From positions 158,563 to 222,562 of the forward strand of contig CAJTCY010000002.1 in NCBI GenBank assembly GCA_910575075.1: DNA of 64,000 nucleotides. The letters run 5' to 3'. How positions within the stretch are numbered: position 1 is the stretch's first letter; each line of letters opens with the position of its first letter. The notes under the pieces were generated by a model. The model was not told the origin of the DNA and did not search any database. It saw only the letters and a program-made list of their open reading frames with translations. Shown in pieces: positions 10,102 through 18,763 of the stretch. The position numbers and the translations under genes were made by a program. The stretch is from Lachnospiraceae bacterium. Its GTDB lineage: Bacteria; Bacillota; Clostridia; Lachnospirales; Lachnospiraceae.

Positions 10102-10347
10102 TTATAATTCTCGACAAGGCTTCATATAAGAGTAGAGCACAATCTTAAGAAGCGTTCTTGGCGGTACAGAATTTATTCTTTCATATGTAGAATATAAATC
10201 AGATAAATCCATTCCCTCCACAAACTGATTTAGTAACCGCACAGAATCGTCTTCCGGGATAATTGCTTCAATATTTAACGGAAGTTTTTATTGATATCCG
10301 TCAGAAAATTTCGTATAATCTTTTTGTAATTTAATGTGTTTGGTCAT
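10102..10347 (-). pseudogene. IS1182-family transposase N-terminal remnant
   Basis: The frame from ATG 10347 reads MTKHIKLQKDY then, after an in-frame TAA, EAIIPEDDSVRLLNQFV and LLKIVLYSYM. This is the characteristic N-terminal domain of IS1182-type DDE transposases (PxDxxVR and the LKIVLYxYM helix). The rest of the enzyme, including the catalytic domain, is gone. The fragment is dead both by the stop and by truncation. Confidence 0.75.
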
Positions 10348-10571
10348 ATATTAATTTTACACCAACTGCCGGATTCTTTCGAGGTCTGGCAGTTAATTTT
10401 TGTGAATTTTTGCATGGAAAAGGAGCTGCGCACTAATTGCTTAGTGCGACAGCCCCGTTTTCCGACTTCAAATCGAGAACCCCTGCACCATGACAATATA
10501 ATATATTTAACTGGGGAGCCGGGGGACGTGCTCTCATCTGAACCGAGTACCTTTCGGGGAAAGTGATTATT

Positions 10572-10655
10572 ATGAGTACATATAAGGAATTCATGGTAAT
10601 TTTAACTATCGCTCTTTTGATAGTAGCAATTGTGAATCTGAAAAGTAAGAAATAG
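10572..10655 (+). CDS. Holin-like type I toxin peptide (27 aa)
   Basis: The peptide begins MSTYKEFMVILTIALL and continues as one hydrophobic helix ending in a Lys/Ser-rich tail (LKSKK). This length, the MSxYE/K start, the single membrane helix and the basic end match the putative holin-like toxin (Hol_Tox/TxpA-like) family of type I toxin-antitoxin loci. A GGGGAAAGTGAT stretch precedes the ATG. The gene ends inside a hairpin terminator, and a perfect minus-strand promoter on the other side of that terminator would make an antisense RNA. The expected role is membrane depolarisation when not repressed. A plausible -10 (TATAAT, 10496-10501) lies upstream without a good -35. Confidence 0.75.
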   Translation: MSTYKEFMVILTIALLIVAIVNLKSKK

Positions 10656-10691
10656 CCGTCCTGCTCTCGTCAAAGTTTAGGAACGGCTATT
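10651..10691. terminator. Hairpin terminator shared by toxin mRNA and antisense RNA
   Basis: The arms AATAGCCGT (10651-10659) and ACGGCTATT (10683-10691) pair perfectly. The stem starts within the toxin stop codon region. In type I toxin loci this stem commonly serves transcripts from both sides and is where toxin mRNA and antitoxin RNA overlap. Confidence 0.7.
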
Positions 10692-10756
10692 CTCATAGTC
10701 AAGTATTAAATTTCGCCGGGTCGGGTGCCCTGCACTCACCTTCTGGCTCCCTTGTT
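10651..10756 (-). ncRNA. Predicted antisense antitoxin RNA
   Basis: A strong promoter at 10763-10791 reads leftwards toward the toxin and would start near 10756. Transcription to the bidirectional hairpin gives an RNA of roughly 105 bases overlapping the 3' end of the toxin mRNA, as in TxpA/RatA-type systems. The ends are inferred from the promoter and the hairpin only. Confidence 0.6.
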
Positions 10757-10762
10757 AAGTAT

Positions 10763-10791
10763 ATTATACGCCATGGATGCAGATTTTTCAA
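10763..10791 (-). promoter_or_regulatory. Sigma-A promoter of the antisense RNA
   Basis: On the minus strand: TTGAAA (10786-10791), a 17-bp spacer and a consensus TATAAT (10763-10768). No protein gene begins downstream of it, which supports a non-coding transcript. Confidence 0.75.
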
Positions 10792-10800
10792 CTATAATTT

Positions 10801-10834
10801 GAAAAGCCCCGACGCACCACCGCCGGAGCCTTTC
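10801..10834 (-). terminator. Probable terminator after the membrane protein gene
   Basis: The arms 10801-10811 and 10824-10834 pair with two mismatches, and the distal arm on the minus strand carries TTTTC. It lies downstream of the minus-strand gene at 10932-11633. Confidence 0.45.
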
Positions 10835-10931
10835 AGATCGATACCATAAAGGATTATGATATACATTTTTCTATTAGCCCTGCCTTTGAGCCTCTATTCT
10901 ACCTCTTAAGGCTTTTTGTAGCTTTCATTAA

Positions 10932-11633
10932 TCAATTACCAATCCAGCTTTGATATTGAGGACACTGCCTTTTGATTAGTGCAAGTACTTCCTCATATTG
11001 CTCCTCCTTTTGGAAGAACAGAAAATCATCGGTATTTCTGTTTTTATTCGCGGAAACAGAATTCTGTTTGTATGTAATAACCATGGAAACGCCGATGGCA
11101 ATTTTTTTTGCACGGCTTCCGCCTGTATTTACCCTTGTCTTTTCAATCTCTTTGCGGATGCTCTGAATATCTTCTGTCCGGACAAAACGGCAGTTTCCGT
11201 TAAAATACATCCAAAAATCAGGACCTGCAATAAAGCGTGCCGGATATGTCTCCACATTGACATTGAAAAAATTCACTTTGTCATAACTGCCGGATTCCAT
11301 CTGTCTGACAAAGAGATCCTGTTCTTCCTGAGACTGAAAGAAATTCTCCATAGCTTTCTCATAACCTTTCCGCACCGCCTTAATATTAGATACCCTTGAG
11401 GGCAGCCAAAAGCAAAGACCTGCAAAAAGCGCAAGGCCACAGCCTATCGGAAAGTGAACCCGCATAATGTACGCGATATCATATCCCGCCACAAAACCAA
11501 TGGCTACCATGCCGATTAGACATGCCGCCATCCATAATGGCGCCTTGTTTTTCTGTTTCTTTTTGAATGTCTGGAGTATACCGGAAAACTCCTTCATTTC
11601 CTCTTCCAACCATGCTGCTAATTTTGCGTTCAT
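10932..11633 (-). CDS. Membrane protein of unknown function
   Basis: I do not recognise this 233-residue protein. It has a charged N-terminal helix (KLAAWLEEEMKEF...), a membrane hairpin of two helices at about residues 33-50 and 57-76, then a soluble C-terminal part with FNVNVETYPARFIAGPDFWMYF and a basic region. A cytoplasmic PH-like or sensor domain is conceivable but not supported. The gene lies alone between the toxin locus and the ABC exporter pair on the same strand. The start at 11633 follows GGATAAGCTT, only a weak ribosome binding site. Confidence 0.6.
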   Translation of the reverse strand: MNAKLAAWLEEEMKEFSGILQTFKKKQKNKAPLWMAACLIGMVAIGFVAGYDIAYIMRVHFPIGCGLALFAGLCFWLPSRVSNIKAVRKGYEKAMENFFQSQEEQDLFVRQMESGSYDKVNFFNVNVETYPARFIAGPDFWMYFNGNCRFVRTEDIQSIRKEIEKTRVNTGGSRAKKIAIGVSMVITYKQNSVSANKNRNTDDFLFFQKEEQYEEVLALIKRQCPQYQSWIGN

Positions 11634-11723
11634 AAGCTTATCCTTCCACTGATTCCTTTGGTTTCAAACACTTTTAATAATATCAAGCGGCTCCTCTGTT
11701 GTCAAGAAATCAGTTATACAATC

Positions 11724-13595
11724 CTAAATCTTATTGCCCGTATAGAGCTGATAATAGCGCCCGTGTTCTTCAATCAACTGTTCATGTGTCCCTCTTTCAA
11801 TAATCCGTCCCTGCTCCAATACCATGATGCAATCAGCATTGCGAACCGTAGAAAGCCTATGGGCAATCACGAAAGTAGTACGCCCCTGCATCAGCCGATC
11901 CATACCGTCCTGCACTAATGACTCCGTCCGTGTATCAATAGAGGAAGTCGCTTCATCCAAAATCAGCACCGGCGGATCGGCTACCGCTGCACGGGCAATG
12001 GAAAGCAGCTGCCGCTGTCCCTGGCTTAATCCTGCCCCATTTCCAGTCAGTACAGTCTGATAACCGTCAGGCAGACGTTTAATGAATCCGTGTGCATTTG
12101 CCAGCTTCGCGGCGGCAATACATTCTTCATCCGTCGCCTCAAGGCGCCCATAGCGGAGGTTATCCAGCACGGTTCCTGTAAATAGATTGGTATCCTGCAA
12201 TACCATCCCCAGAGAACGCCGTAAATCCGGCTTTTTTATTTTAGAAATATTGATCCCGTCATAACGGATTTTACCATCCGAAATATCATAAAAGCGGTTA
12301 ATTAAATTGGTGATTGTTGTTTTTCCTGCACCCGTACTTCCCACAAAAGCAATTTTCTGTCCCGGCTTTGCATAAATACATATGTCATGAAGAATCATCT
12401 TATCGCTGGTATAGCCAAAATCCACATCTTCAAATACCACATCACCCATAAGCCAGGAATAGGTAACACTTCCTTCTGCCCTATGGGGATGCTTCCATGC
12501 CCACAGCCCTGTCCTATTGCTCGTTTCTTTTAATTCCCCATCCTTATCTATTTTTGCATGGACAAGTTCCACATACCCCTCATCTTCCTCCGGCTTTTCA
12601 TCCATCATTTGAAAAACCCTCTCAGCGCCTGCCATCGCCATAATCATGCTGTTAAGCTGCTGGCTAATCTGCGTTACCGGACGCAAAGCATTTTTATTCA
12701 AAGTCAGGAAAGATACGACTGTCCCCAATGTAGTCCCCGCATATCCCTGCAGGGCAAGTACCGCGCCGGCAACTGCACAAAGCACATAACTAACATTACC
12801 CAGATTGGCGTTGATAGGCAGCATCATATTGGTGATACTGTTTGCCTTCATTGCACTGTCCCGCAAGGTATGATTCACTTCCCTGAATTTTGAGACTGCT
12901 TTTTCCTCATGGCAAAATACCTTTACTACTTTCTGTCCTTCCATCATCTCTTCAATATAGCCGTTCAGATTCCCAATGTCCTGCTGCTGCTTTACAAAAT
13001 ACTGCCCAGCCTTATGGCTGAATTTAGAAGTCACAAACAGCATAAGAAGCAGCATCACTACCGTAATAACCGTCAACGGCAGGTTGAGTACGACCATGCT
13101 GATAAATGTCATGACCACCGTAAATGCAGAATTGACAACCTCTGGAAGACTCTGGCTGATAAGCTGGCGCAGCGTATCCACATCATTGGTATAGACCGAC
13201 ATAATGTTTCCGTGGGTGTGCGTATCAAAATACTTGATAGGCAGAGATTCCATATGCTCAAATAATTCAATACGGATATTCCGCATGGTTCCCTGTGCCA
13301 CTGTAACCATAATACGATTGTAGCCATAAGAACAAATAATCCCACATAAAAAAATGAATGCCATTTGGAGCAGTGCCTGGGCAAGATTTGAATAATCCGG
13401 TAATTCCGCATGAAGCAAGGGGGTAATATAATCGTCCACAAGACTTTTCATAAAGAGCGTCCCCTTCAGTGTCGCATATGCCGATCCCACAATACAAAGG
13501 ACAACAAAAATAATATGCAGTGTATAATCTTTCATCATATACCGTAAAATCCGCAACATTGTATGGCCCGGATTTGTTTTTGTCTTTTTTTCCAT
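11724..13595 (-). CDS. ABC exporter half-transporter, catalytically complete subunit
   Basis: This is a membrane-NBD fusion of 623 residues. Six membrane helices span about residues 20-330, and the nucleotide-binding domain about 385-615 has Walker A (GSTGAGKTT), Q-loop (MVLQDTNLF), signature LSQGQRQ, Walker B with catalytic Glu (LILDEATSSID) and H-loop His (VIAHRLSTV). An insertion of roughly 40 residues precedes the NBD. Its ATG overlaps the stop of the upstream half-transporter (TAATG), so the two are translationally coupled and should form one heterodimer exporting drugs, lipids or peptides. Regulation probably involves the divergent LysR gene. Substrate unknown. Confidence 0.9.
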   Translation of the reverse strand: MEKKTKTNPGHTMLRILRYMMKDYTLHIIFVVLCIVGSAYATLKGTLFMKSLVDDYITPLLHAELPDYSNLAQALLQMAFIFLCGIICSYGYNRIMVTVAQGTMRNIRIELFEHMESLPIKYFDTHTHGNIMSVYTNDVDTLRQLISQSLPEVVNSAFTVVMTFISMVVLNLPLTVITVVMLLLMLFVTSKFSHKAGQYFVKQQQDIGNLNGYIEEMMEGQKVVKVFCHEEKAVSKFREVNHTLRDSAMKANSITNMMLPINANLGNVSYVLCAVAGAVLALQGYAGTTLGTVVSFLTLNKNALRPVTQISQQLNSMIMAMAGAERVFQMMDEKPEEDEGYVELVHAKIDKDGELKETSNRTGLWAWKHPHRAEGSVTYSWLMGDVVFEDVDFGYTSDKMILHDICIYAKPGQKIAFVGSTGAGKTTITNLINRFYDISDGKIRYDGINISKIKKPDLRRSLGMVLQDTNLFTGTVLDNLRYGRLEATDEECIAAAKLANAHGFIKRLPDGYQTVLTGNGAGLSQGQRQLLSIARAAVADPPVLILDEATSSIDTRTESLVQDGMDRLMQGRTTFVIAHRLSTVRNADCIMVLEQGRIIERGTHEQLIEEHGRYYQLYTGNKI

Positions 13596-15361
13596 TATTC
13601 CGTCACCTCCATCCCATGCGAAACGTGTTCATCAAAATCTCCGCCGCCCTTCATCTGTGTTTCGTATATCTCTTGATAAATTGTATTGTTTTCCAGCAGA
13701 CGCTCATGGGTGTCAAACCCGCTGATCTTCCCATCCTCTAAAACAAGAATACGGTCTGCATCCTGGACACTGGAAATACGCTGTGCAATGATAATCTTTG
13801 TAGTTCCTGGAATATGAGTTGCAAAAGCCTCCCGAATAGCCGCATCTGTGGCTGTATCCACTGCACTGGTAGAATCATCCAGGATCAGAATCTTAGGCTT
13901 CTTTAAAAGCCCCCTTGCGATACACAGCCGCTGCTTCTGTCCCCCTGAAAAATTAGCGCCTCCCTGCTCTACCCATGTATCATAACCCTCTGGGAATCGT
14001 TTAATAAAGTCATCCGCACAGGCCAGCCTGCAGGCTGCCTCACATTCCTGCTTTGTGGCGTCTTCCTTGCCCCAGCGCAGGTTCTCCAAAATTGTCCCGG
14101 AAAACAGCACATTCTTTTGTAATACTACAGCCACTTCATTCCGCAGCGTTTCCAAATCAAACTTACGCACATCCCGTTTCCCCACAAGTACAGCGCCCTC
14201 ACTGACATCGTAAAGACGGCAGATCAAGTTTACCAAGCTGGTTTTTCCGCTGCCTGTTCCCCCGATAATGCCGATGGTTTCCCCAGCGGAAACAGTAAAG
14301 TCCATATCATGTAATGTTTCTTCACCACTCCCATGTTTGTAAGAAAAAGAAACATGACGGAATTTGATGCTCCCATCCATGACCTCCCTCTCTGCATCTT
14401 CCGGATTCTCCAGATCCGGTTTTTCCTGTATAACTTCCGCAATCCGCTGACCACTGGCAAAACTGAGCGTCATCATAACAAAAAACATAGAAAACATCAT
14501 CAGTGACATCATAATCGACATAATATAAGTAAACATGGATGTCAGGTTTCCAGTGGACATATCCCCTATCACAATGTACTGTGCACCGAACCACGACAGC
14601 ACGATCATGCATCCATAAACCACCAACAGCATCACCGGATTATTTATGGCAGTACGTCCTTCGGCTTTGGAAAACAAACGATAAAGATACTCTGCTGCCT
14701 TACGGAATTTATCCTTCTCATGATCCTCCCGCACAAAAGCCTTCACCACCCGTATAGCAGACGCATTTTCCTGTACTGTCGCATTTACGTCATCATACTG
14801 CCGGAATACTTTTTGGAAAATCGGATAAGCCGAGTGTATGACGGCAAACAGAACAACTGCCAATATACAGCCTGCTACAAGAAACACCATGCTCAATTTG
14901 ACATTAATCGTAAAACACATAATCAAACTGAATAAAATCATTAGTGGTGCACGTACGGCAATACGCAGCGTCATCTGGAAAGCATTCTGGACATTCGTCA
15001 CATCCGTTGTCATCCGTGTCACAAGCCCTGCCGTGCTATATTTGTCGATATTTGAAAAAGCAAATGTCTGTATATTTTCATACATTGTATCACGCAGATT
15101 GCAGGCAAGCCCCGCAGAAGCAACCGCTGAAAATCTGCCTGCAAATGCCCCGACCAGAAGGCTGCAAAGTGCCAGAGCCAGCATTATACCCCCATAGAAA
15201 TAAACCTGTGAAAGATTCCCGGCATTAATCCCTTTGTCAATAATGGATGCCGTAACATAAGGTATTAAAACCTCTAAAAAAACCTCCAATGCCGTAAACA
15301 GCGGAGTGATCAATGCAGCTTTTTTGTACTCCCCAATCTGCCCCAGTAATGTCCTCACCAT
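13595..15361 (-). CDS. ABC exporter half-transporter with degenerate ATPase site
   Basis: This is the partner half-transporter, about 588 residues, with six membrane helices then an NBD with Walker A (GGTGSGKTS) and signature FSGGQKQR. Two catalytic positions are replaced: Walker B reads LILDDSTSAVD (Asp for Glu) and the switch His is Gln (IIIAQRISSV). This is the known pattern of heterodimeric exporters (LmrCD, TM287/288), where one site is non-hydrolytic. I choose ATG 15361, which is 9 bp after AGGAG; the ATGs at 15370 and 15367 sit on top of the ribosome binding site. Confidence 0.9.
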   Translation of the reverse strand: MVRTLLGQIGEYKKAALITPLFTALEVFLEVLIPYVTASIIDKGINAGNLSQVYFYGGIMLALALCSLLVGAFAGRFSAVASAGLACNLRDTMYENIQTFAFSNIDKYSTAGLVTRMTTDVTNVQNAFQMTLRIAVRAPLMILFSLIMCFTINVKLSMVFLVAGCILAVVLFAVIHSAYPIFQKVFRQYDDVNATVQENASAIRVVKAFVREDHEKDKFRKAAEYLYRLFSKAEGRTAINNPVMLLVVYGCMIVLSWFGAQYIVIGDMSTGNLTSMFTYIMSIMMSLMMFSMFFVMMTLSFASGQRIAEVIQEKPDLENPEDAEREVMDGSIKFRHVSFSYKHGSGEETLHDMDFTVSAGETIGIIGGTGSGKTSLVNLICRLYDVSEGAVLVGKRDVRKFDLETLRNEVAVVLQKNVLFSGTILENLRWGKEDATKQECEAACRLACADDFIKRFPEGYDTWVEQGGANFSGGQKQRLCIARGLLKKPKILILDDSTSAVDTATDAAIREAFATHIPGTTKIIIAQRISSVQDADRILVLEDGKISGFDTHERLLENNTIYQEIYETQMKGGGDFDEHVSHGMEVTE

Positions 15362-15512
15362 AATCATCATCTCCTAATGTTTTTTATTTGGAATTGCGCC
15401 GTTCCATCTAACTAATATTATAAGCGCCCAAAAGTTGAAATTGAATTCAAAATATGTTATTATCAATAAAAGAATTTTATCAATCCACACTATGTTCAAA
15501 GGAGTGCATCCT

Positions 15513-16397
15513 ATGAATACTTTTCAGTTAACCTGTTTTGTAATGGTTTCCCAGACACTGAACTTTGCCAGGGCTGCGGAAGAGCTCAATATTACACAGC
15601 CAGCCGTCACACACCAAATCCATTCCCTCGAATCCGAACTTGGCACAAAATTATTCCATCGGACTACAAGAGCAGTGGAGTTGACCACCGATGGCTTTTT
15701 ATTCTTGGATGATGCAAGGAAAATACTTGCCATCTCTGACCGGGCAAAAGCAAGGCTTATCAATCATGAGCAGCACGACGAACAGATATTTTCCATTGGG
15801 AGCTATAATTATACCGCTCTGCTCCCGCTTCCAGACATTCTCCGGCGCATGCGGACGGAGTACCCTAACATCCACCCGCGACTTCAAATTGTCCCACCCT
15901 CCATGTCAAACCGTCTTCTGGATGAAGACCAAATTGACGTATTTCTTGGTTTCCAGAACATTATCAGCCCTAAATTTAACGGGACTTATAAAGAACTTGG
16001 GAAAGTCCCCATTTTATGTATTTGTCTAAAAGACCATCCCCTTGCCGAACAAAAATCTGTCCACATAAATGATTTAAGGAAGGAAATTTTATTATTGGAA
16101 AGTCCTTTTATTGGCCCCTCCAATCTTTCAGAGCTGCGGTCTTCTATATTAAAGGAACGGACTGCCTCCGACTTCCGGATCTGTGATTCACCGGAAGCTG
16201 CCGCAATCCTTGTAAAAGCTGGATATGGCATAGCTATCCAGACTGGATTAGCCATTCCTACTGATGACTCTTTAACCTGTATTCCTGTAAAAGGACTGCC
16301 GATGCTATCCGTTGGGGCTTATTACAAAACCCTGAAGGGAAATCCTCTGCTAAAACGATTTCTTGAATTGTTGAAAGAACATCTCTATAAAAAATAA
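15513..16397 (+). CDS. LysR-family transcriptional regulator
   Basis: The 294-residue protein has an N-terminal winged helix (FQLTCFVMVSQTLNFARAAEELNITQPAVTHQI...LGTKLFHR, residues 1-65) and a periplasmic-binding-like effector domain. The start has AAAGGAG 8 bp upstream; the longer frame from 15435 would place that site inside the coding part. It is divergent from the ABC exporter pair with about 150 bp between, the usual arrangement for LysR control of a neighbour. The effector is unknown. An imperfect hairpin follows the gene. Confidence 0.88.
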   Translation: MNTFQLTCFVMVSQTLNFARAAEELNITQPAVTHQIHSLESELGTKLFHRTTRAVELTTDGFLFLDDARKILAISDRAKARLINHEQHDEQIFSIGSYNYTALLPLPDILRRMRTEYPNIHPRLQIVPPSMSNRLLDEDQIDVFLGFQNIISPKFNGTYKELGKVPILCICLKDHPLAEQKSVHINDLRKEILLLESPFIGPSNLSELRSSILKERTASDFRICDSPEAAAILVKAGYGIAIQTGLAIPTDDSLTCIPVKGLPMLSVGAYYKTLKGNPLLKRFLELLKEHLYKK

Positions 16398-16400
16398 AAA

Positions 16401-16432
16401 GCAGGCGTTGGAAATTTTGCTTCAACGCCCGC
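16401..16432 (+). terminator. Possible terminator after lysR
   Basis: Arms 16401-16410 and 16423-16432 pair with one mismatch; there is no clear T run after the stem. Confidence 0.4.
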
Positions 16433-16448
16433 CCCTACATATCAAAAA

Positions 16449-16556
16449 TTATTGAATTATTTGTCTCATGATTTCTTCGGTTGGCCCTGAATCCTCAAAG
16501 CCAGAGGCTGCGCCGCCGGACCAGCCCACAGTACGCCTTCCACTCCCATAAAGCAT
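16449..16556 (-). pseudogene. Unrecognised C-terminal gene scrap (35 codons)
   Basis: An open frame with protein-like composition (TVGWSGGAASGFEDSGPTEE) has no ribosome binding site and is abutted by a recombinase scrap. It looks like the tail of a lost gene at an element junction. Family not recognised. Confidence 0.25.
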
Positions 16557-16566
16557 GGAAAGAACA

Positions 16567-16635
16567 TTACCAATTTTCAAAGCGTTCATCGGAAATCTTG
16601 CCAAGTGCGTTCTGCTCAAAGAGTTTCATAATCAT
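16567..16635 (-). pseudogene. Serine recombinase scrap
   Basis: Twenty-two codons include LFEQNALGKISDERFE, a phrase typical of the coiled-coil region of large serine recombinases (compare the spacing of ...LYENLVGGILTKEEF in the intact enzymes of this window). It marks an old element end. Confidence 0.4.
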
Positions 16636-16690
16636 TAACTGACTATTCTAAAGCTATAAATTGGTGGCTCTCAAGCATTAGAATCACCAC

Positions 16691-17376
16691 TTAATAGGAA
16701 GCGCTGATATATTCTTCGAGACAAACCCCTTGTTCATAGATTTCGGCGGCAGCATCTTTTCCTATATATCGGTAGTGCCAAGGTTCATAATTTATGTGTG
16801 TTTGTGCAGTTTTATCTGCCGGGTATCGTAAAATAAACCCATATTCCCAAGCATTATCTGCGAGCCACGCATAAACTTGCTCTCCGGTAGAATTGACACC
16901 ATCCGCATTAATATCAACCGCTAAACCCGTCTGATGTTCACTGTATCCTGCCTCGGCCACCCATTTACGGGCTTCTTTTTTTGCATCTGAACGAGAGTAA
17001 CCCTGCAATAAAAAACTATCTTCTTTTTCTGACATCAATTCCCGCTGTCTTTTTGCAGTCCGATAACCTGACGCTACCGTGGGATAAATCCCTTGTTCCT
17101 GCATATCGTTAAACATCTGCTGAAGAGATGGATAAATACGTGAATCAACGCTTTGACCGTTGGAAAGTTCCGTCAATTCCACAGGATAGTTTCCCGGAAC
17201 CCCATTTTCCCAGTTTACCAGTTTACCAGTATCAGATTCCATTCCTGACTTGTATTGGTATTGTTTTCAGCAAATGAAACTGAGTTTACCAGAAAAATAG
17301 CCGAAAATATAAGTGCAAAAACAACAGGCAGGAATAAAATTTTATATTTTTTTCGTTTTATAGTTCTGTATCCCAT
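16691..17376 (-). pseudogene. VanY-like D,D-carboxypeptidase, interrupted by an 8-bp tandem duplication
   Basis: The gene starts at 17376 (MGYRTIKRKKYK, a membrane-anchor signal up to about NSVSFAENN) with GGAGA upstream. After LILVNW the frame hits TAA because CTGGTAAA is present twice in a row. Removing one copy restores NLILVNWENGVPGNYPVELT and a protein of about 228 residues. The rest is a complete M15 peptidase: SGYRTAKRQ, SEHQTGLAVDI (zinc His and Asp) and EPWHYRYIG (catalytic Glu, zinc His). The family cleaves terminal D-Ala or D-Ser from cell-wall precursors and contributes to glycopeptide resistance. Without the anchor, translation from 17242 would give a 183-residue cytosolic form. 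The start is 4 bp after the stop of an upstream permease fragment, indicating a former operon. Confidence 0.75.
17212..17227 (-). repeat. 8-bp tandem duplication inside vanY-like gene
   Basis: AGTTTACC occurs at 17212-17219 and 17220-17227 (plus strand). Loss of one unit restores the reading frame, so this is a possible slippage switch or a recent inactivating change. Confidence 0.85.
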
Positions 17377-17380
17377 TTCT

Positions 17381-17500
17381 TTATTCTCCACATTTTAATC
17401 GTTCAACAATACTATCTTTATTGATCTTTTGATATGTTATATAAGGAAGCATCATGCTGACCGCAAAGAGAAAATAATCACTAATGGCCAAATGTTCATT
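17381..17500 (-). pseudogene. C-terminal 39 codons of an FtsX-like permease, cut by the IS element
   Basis: The frame reads AISDYFLFAVSMMLPYITYQ then ends SIVERLKCGE. The hydrophobic helix followed by a (S/L)(I/V)ER(I/L) tail is the same ending as the large FtsX permeases further along (NSLVERIKMAD, QSLVEQIREME). It stops exactly at the left end of the IS3 element and lies 4 bp ahead of the vanY-like start. The upstream part of the gene is not found on the other side of the IS. Confidence 0.6.
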
Positions 17501-17536
17501 GGATAGGTTACAATAAACTGGACAGATTTTTTAAGG
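17500..17536 (+). repeat. IS3 left terminal inverted repeat
   Basis: 37 bp, beginning TGGATAGGTTACAATAAACT; it matches the right end apart from one base. Confidence 0.88.
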
Positions 17537-17575
17537 TCATATAATATAACAACAATAAGTAAAGGAGAAGTTCAT

Positions 17576-17872
17576 ATGACCGAAACAAAGCAGAAAAGGA
17601 AACCCCGTAAATATACCAATGAATTCAAACAGCAGTTAGTGGATTTATATCATTCTGGCAAGCGCAGATGTGACATCTGCAGGGAATATGATATTGCCCA
17701 TTCTTTATTCGACAAGTGGGGGAAACAGGCGGAAATTTCCGGCTCTTTCCATGAAAAAGATAACCGTACACCAGAGCAGGAAGAATTGATAAAGCTCAGA
17801 AAAGAAAACCAGCAGCTTAAGATGGAGAACGACATTTTAAAACAAGCGGCGCTGATCTTAGGACGAAAGTAA
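17576..17872 (+). CDS. IS3-family transposase OrfA
   Basis: The 98-residue protein has a helix-turn-helix (YTNEFKQQLVDLYHSGKRRC..., about residues 12-55) and a C-terminal leucine-zipper helix (EELIKLRKENQQLKMENDIL). OrfA binds the terminal repeats. AAAGGAGAAG precedes the ATG. It normally fuses to OrfB by a -1 ribosomal frameshift near its end. Confidence 0.9.
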   Translation: MTETKQKRKPRKYTNEFKQQLVDLYHSGKRRCDICREYDIAHSLFDKWGKQAEISGSFHEKDNRTPEQEELIKLRKENQQLKMENDILKQAALILGRK

Positions 17873-17874
17873 AT

Positions 17875-18707
17875 GTGATTAAGGCAAATGCCCACAAATA
17901 CTCTGTATCAGCAATGTGCCGCGTCCTGCAGGTAAACAGAAGTCTTATTATTATAAGACAAAGCAAAAGCCCGATGAGTCAGAGCTTTCATCTGAAATCA
18001 CAGAAATATTTAAAGCAAGCCGTAATAATTATGGCACACGCAAGATAAAGAAGGAGTTGATGAAAACAGGAAAACAGGTGTCCAGACGCCGGATTGGACG
18101 AATTATGAAGCGGAATGCACTGGTGTCCAATTACACAACCGCACAATTCAAGCCGAATAAAAACACCTGCAACGAATCCAAAGCAGAAAATATCCTTAAC
18201 CGTCAGTTCCATGACCGGAAATACAGGGACGCTGTGATAAGCGATTTAACATATGTAAGAGTAGGAAGACAGTGGAATTACATATGTGTGCATGTTGACC
18301 TCTTTAACAGGGAAATCATAGGTTACAGTGCAGGGGAACATAAAACAGCGGAACTCGTCAAAGAAGCCTTCCAGCGAGTGGAAGGAAAACTGCCGGATAT
18401 TCGTCTGTTCCGTACAGACCGTGGAAACGAATTCAAAAACCAGATAATTGAGGAACTGTTGGAGGCATATAACATAGAACGTTGGCTGAGCCATAAAGGA
18501 TGCCCTTATGATAATGCAGTGGCAGAAGCGACATTCAAGATCATAAAAACAGAATTCATATGGAACAAAACATTTGCAGATCTGATGGAATTAAAATTGA
18601 AGTTATGGGATTATGTGAACTGGTATAACAATCACAGAATACATTCCTCACTGGGATATCAAACGCCAGTACAATACAGAGAAAACAACCTTAAAAAAAT
18701 TGTCTAA
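17875..18707 (+). pseudogene. IS3-family transposase OrfB with 1-bp deletion
   Basis: From GTG 17875 the frame reads VIKANAHKYSVSAMCRVLQV then NRSL, but the rest of the enzyme (YYYKTKQKPDESE onward) is one frame over. A base appears lost in the run of T/TAT near 17943-17951. Downstream the DDE catalytic core is intact: ISDLTYV, DVDLF-like HVDLFNREIIGYS, RTDRGNEF, and NAVAEATFKIIKTE. A shorter frame with GTG at 17916 exists but lacks the N-terminal domain. Unless the run slips during expression, this copy is probably inactive. Confidence 0.7.
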
Positions 18708-18763
18708 AAAAGTGTTGACAATTCAATCAATTACCTCTTTTCGTTTTGTTTTATTGTATTTGC

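Noticed and set aside
10336..10566. 76-codon plus-strand frame upstream of the holin-like peptide
   Set aside because: No ribosome binding site and no protein-like features; it covers the toxin leader and transposase debris.
14230..14612. Minus-strand frames inside the ABC exporter gene
   Set aside because: Out-of-frame overlaps with a clearly coding ABC transporter gene.
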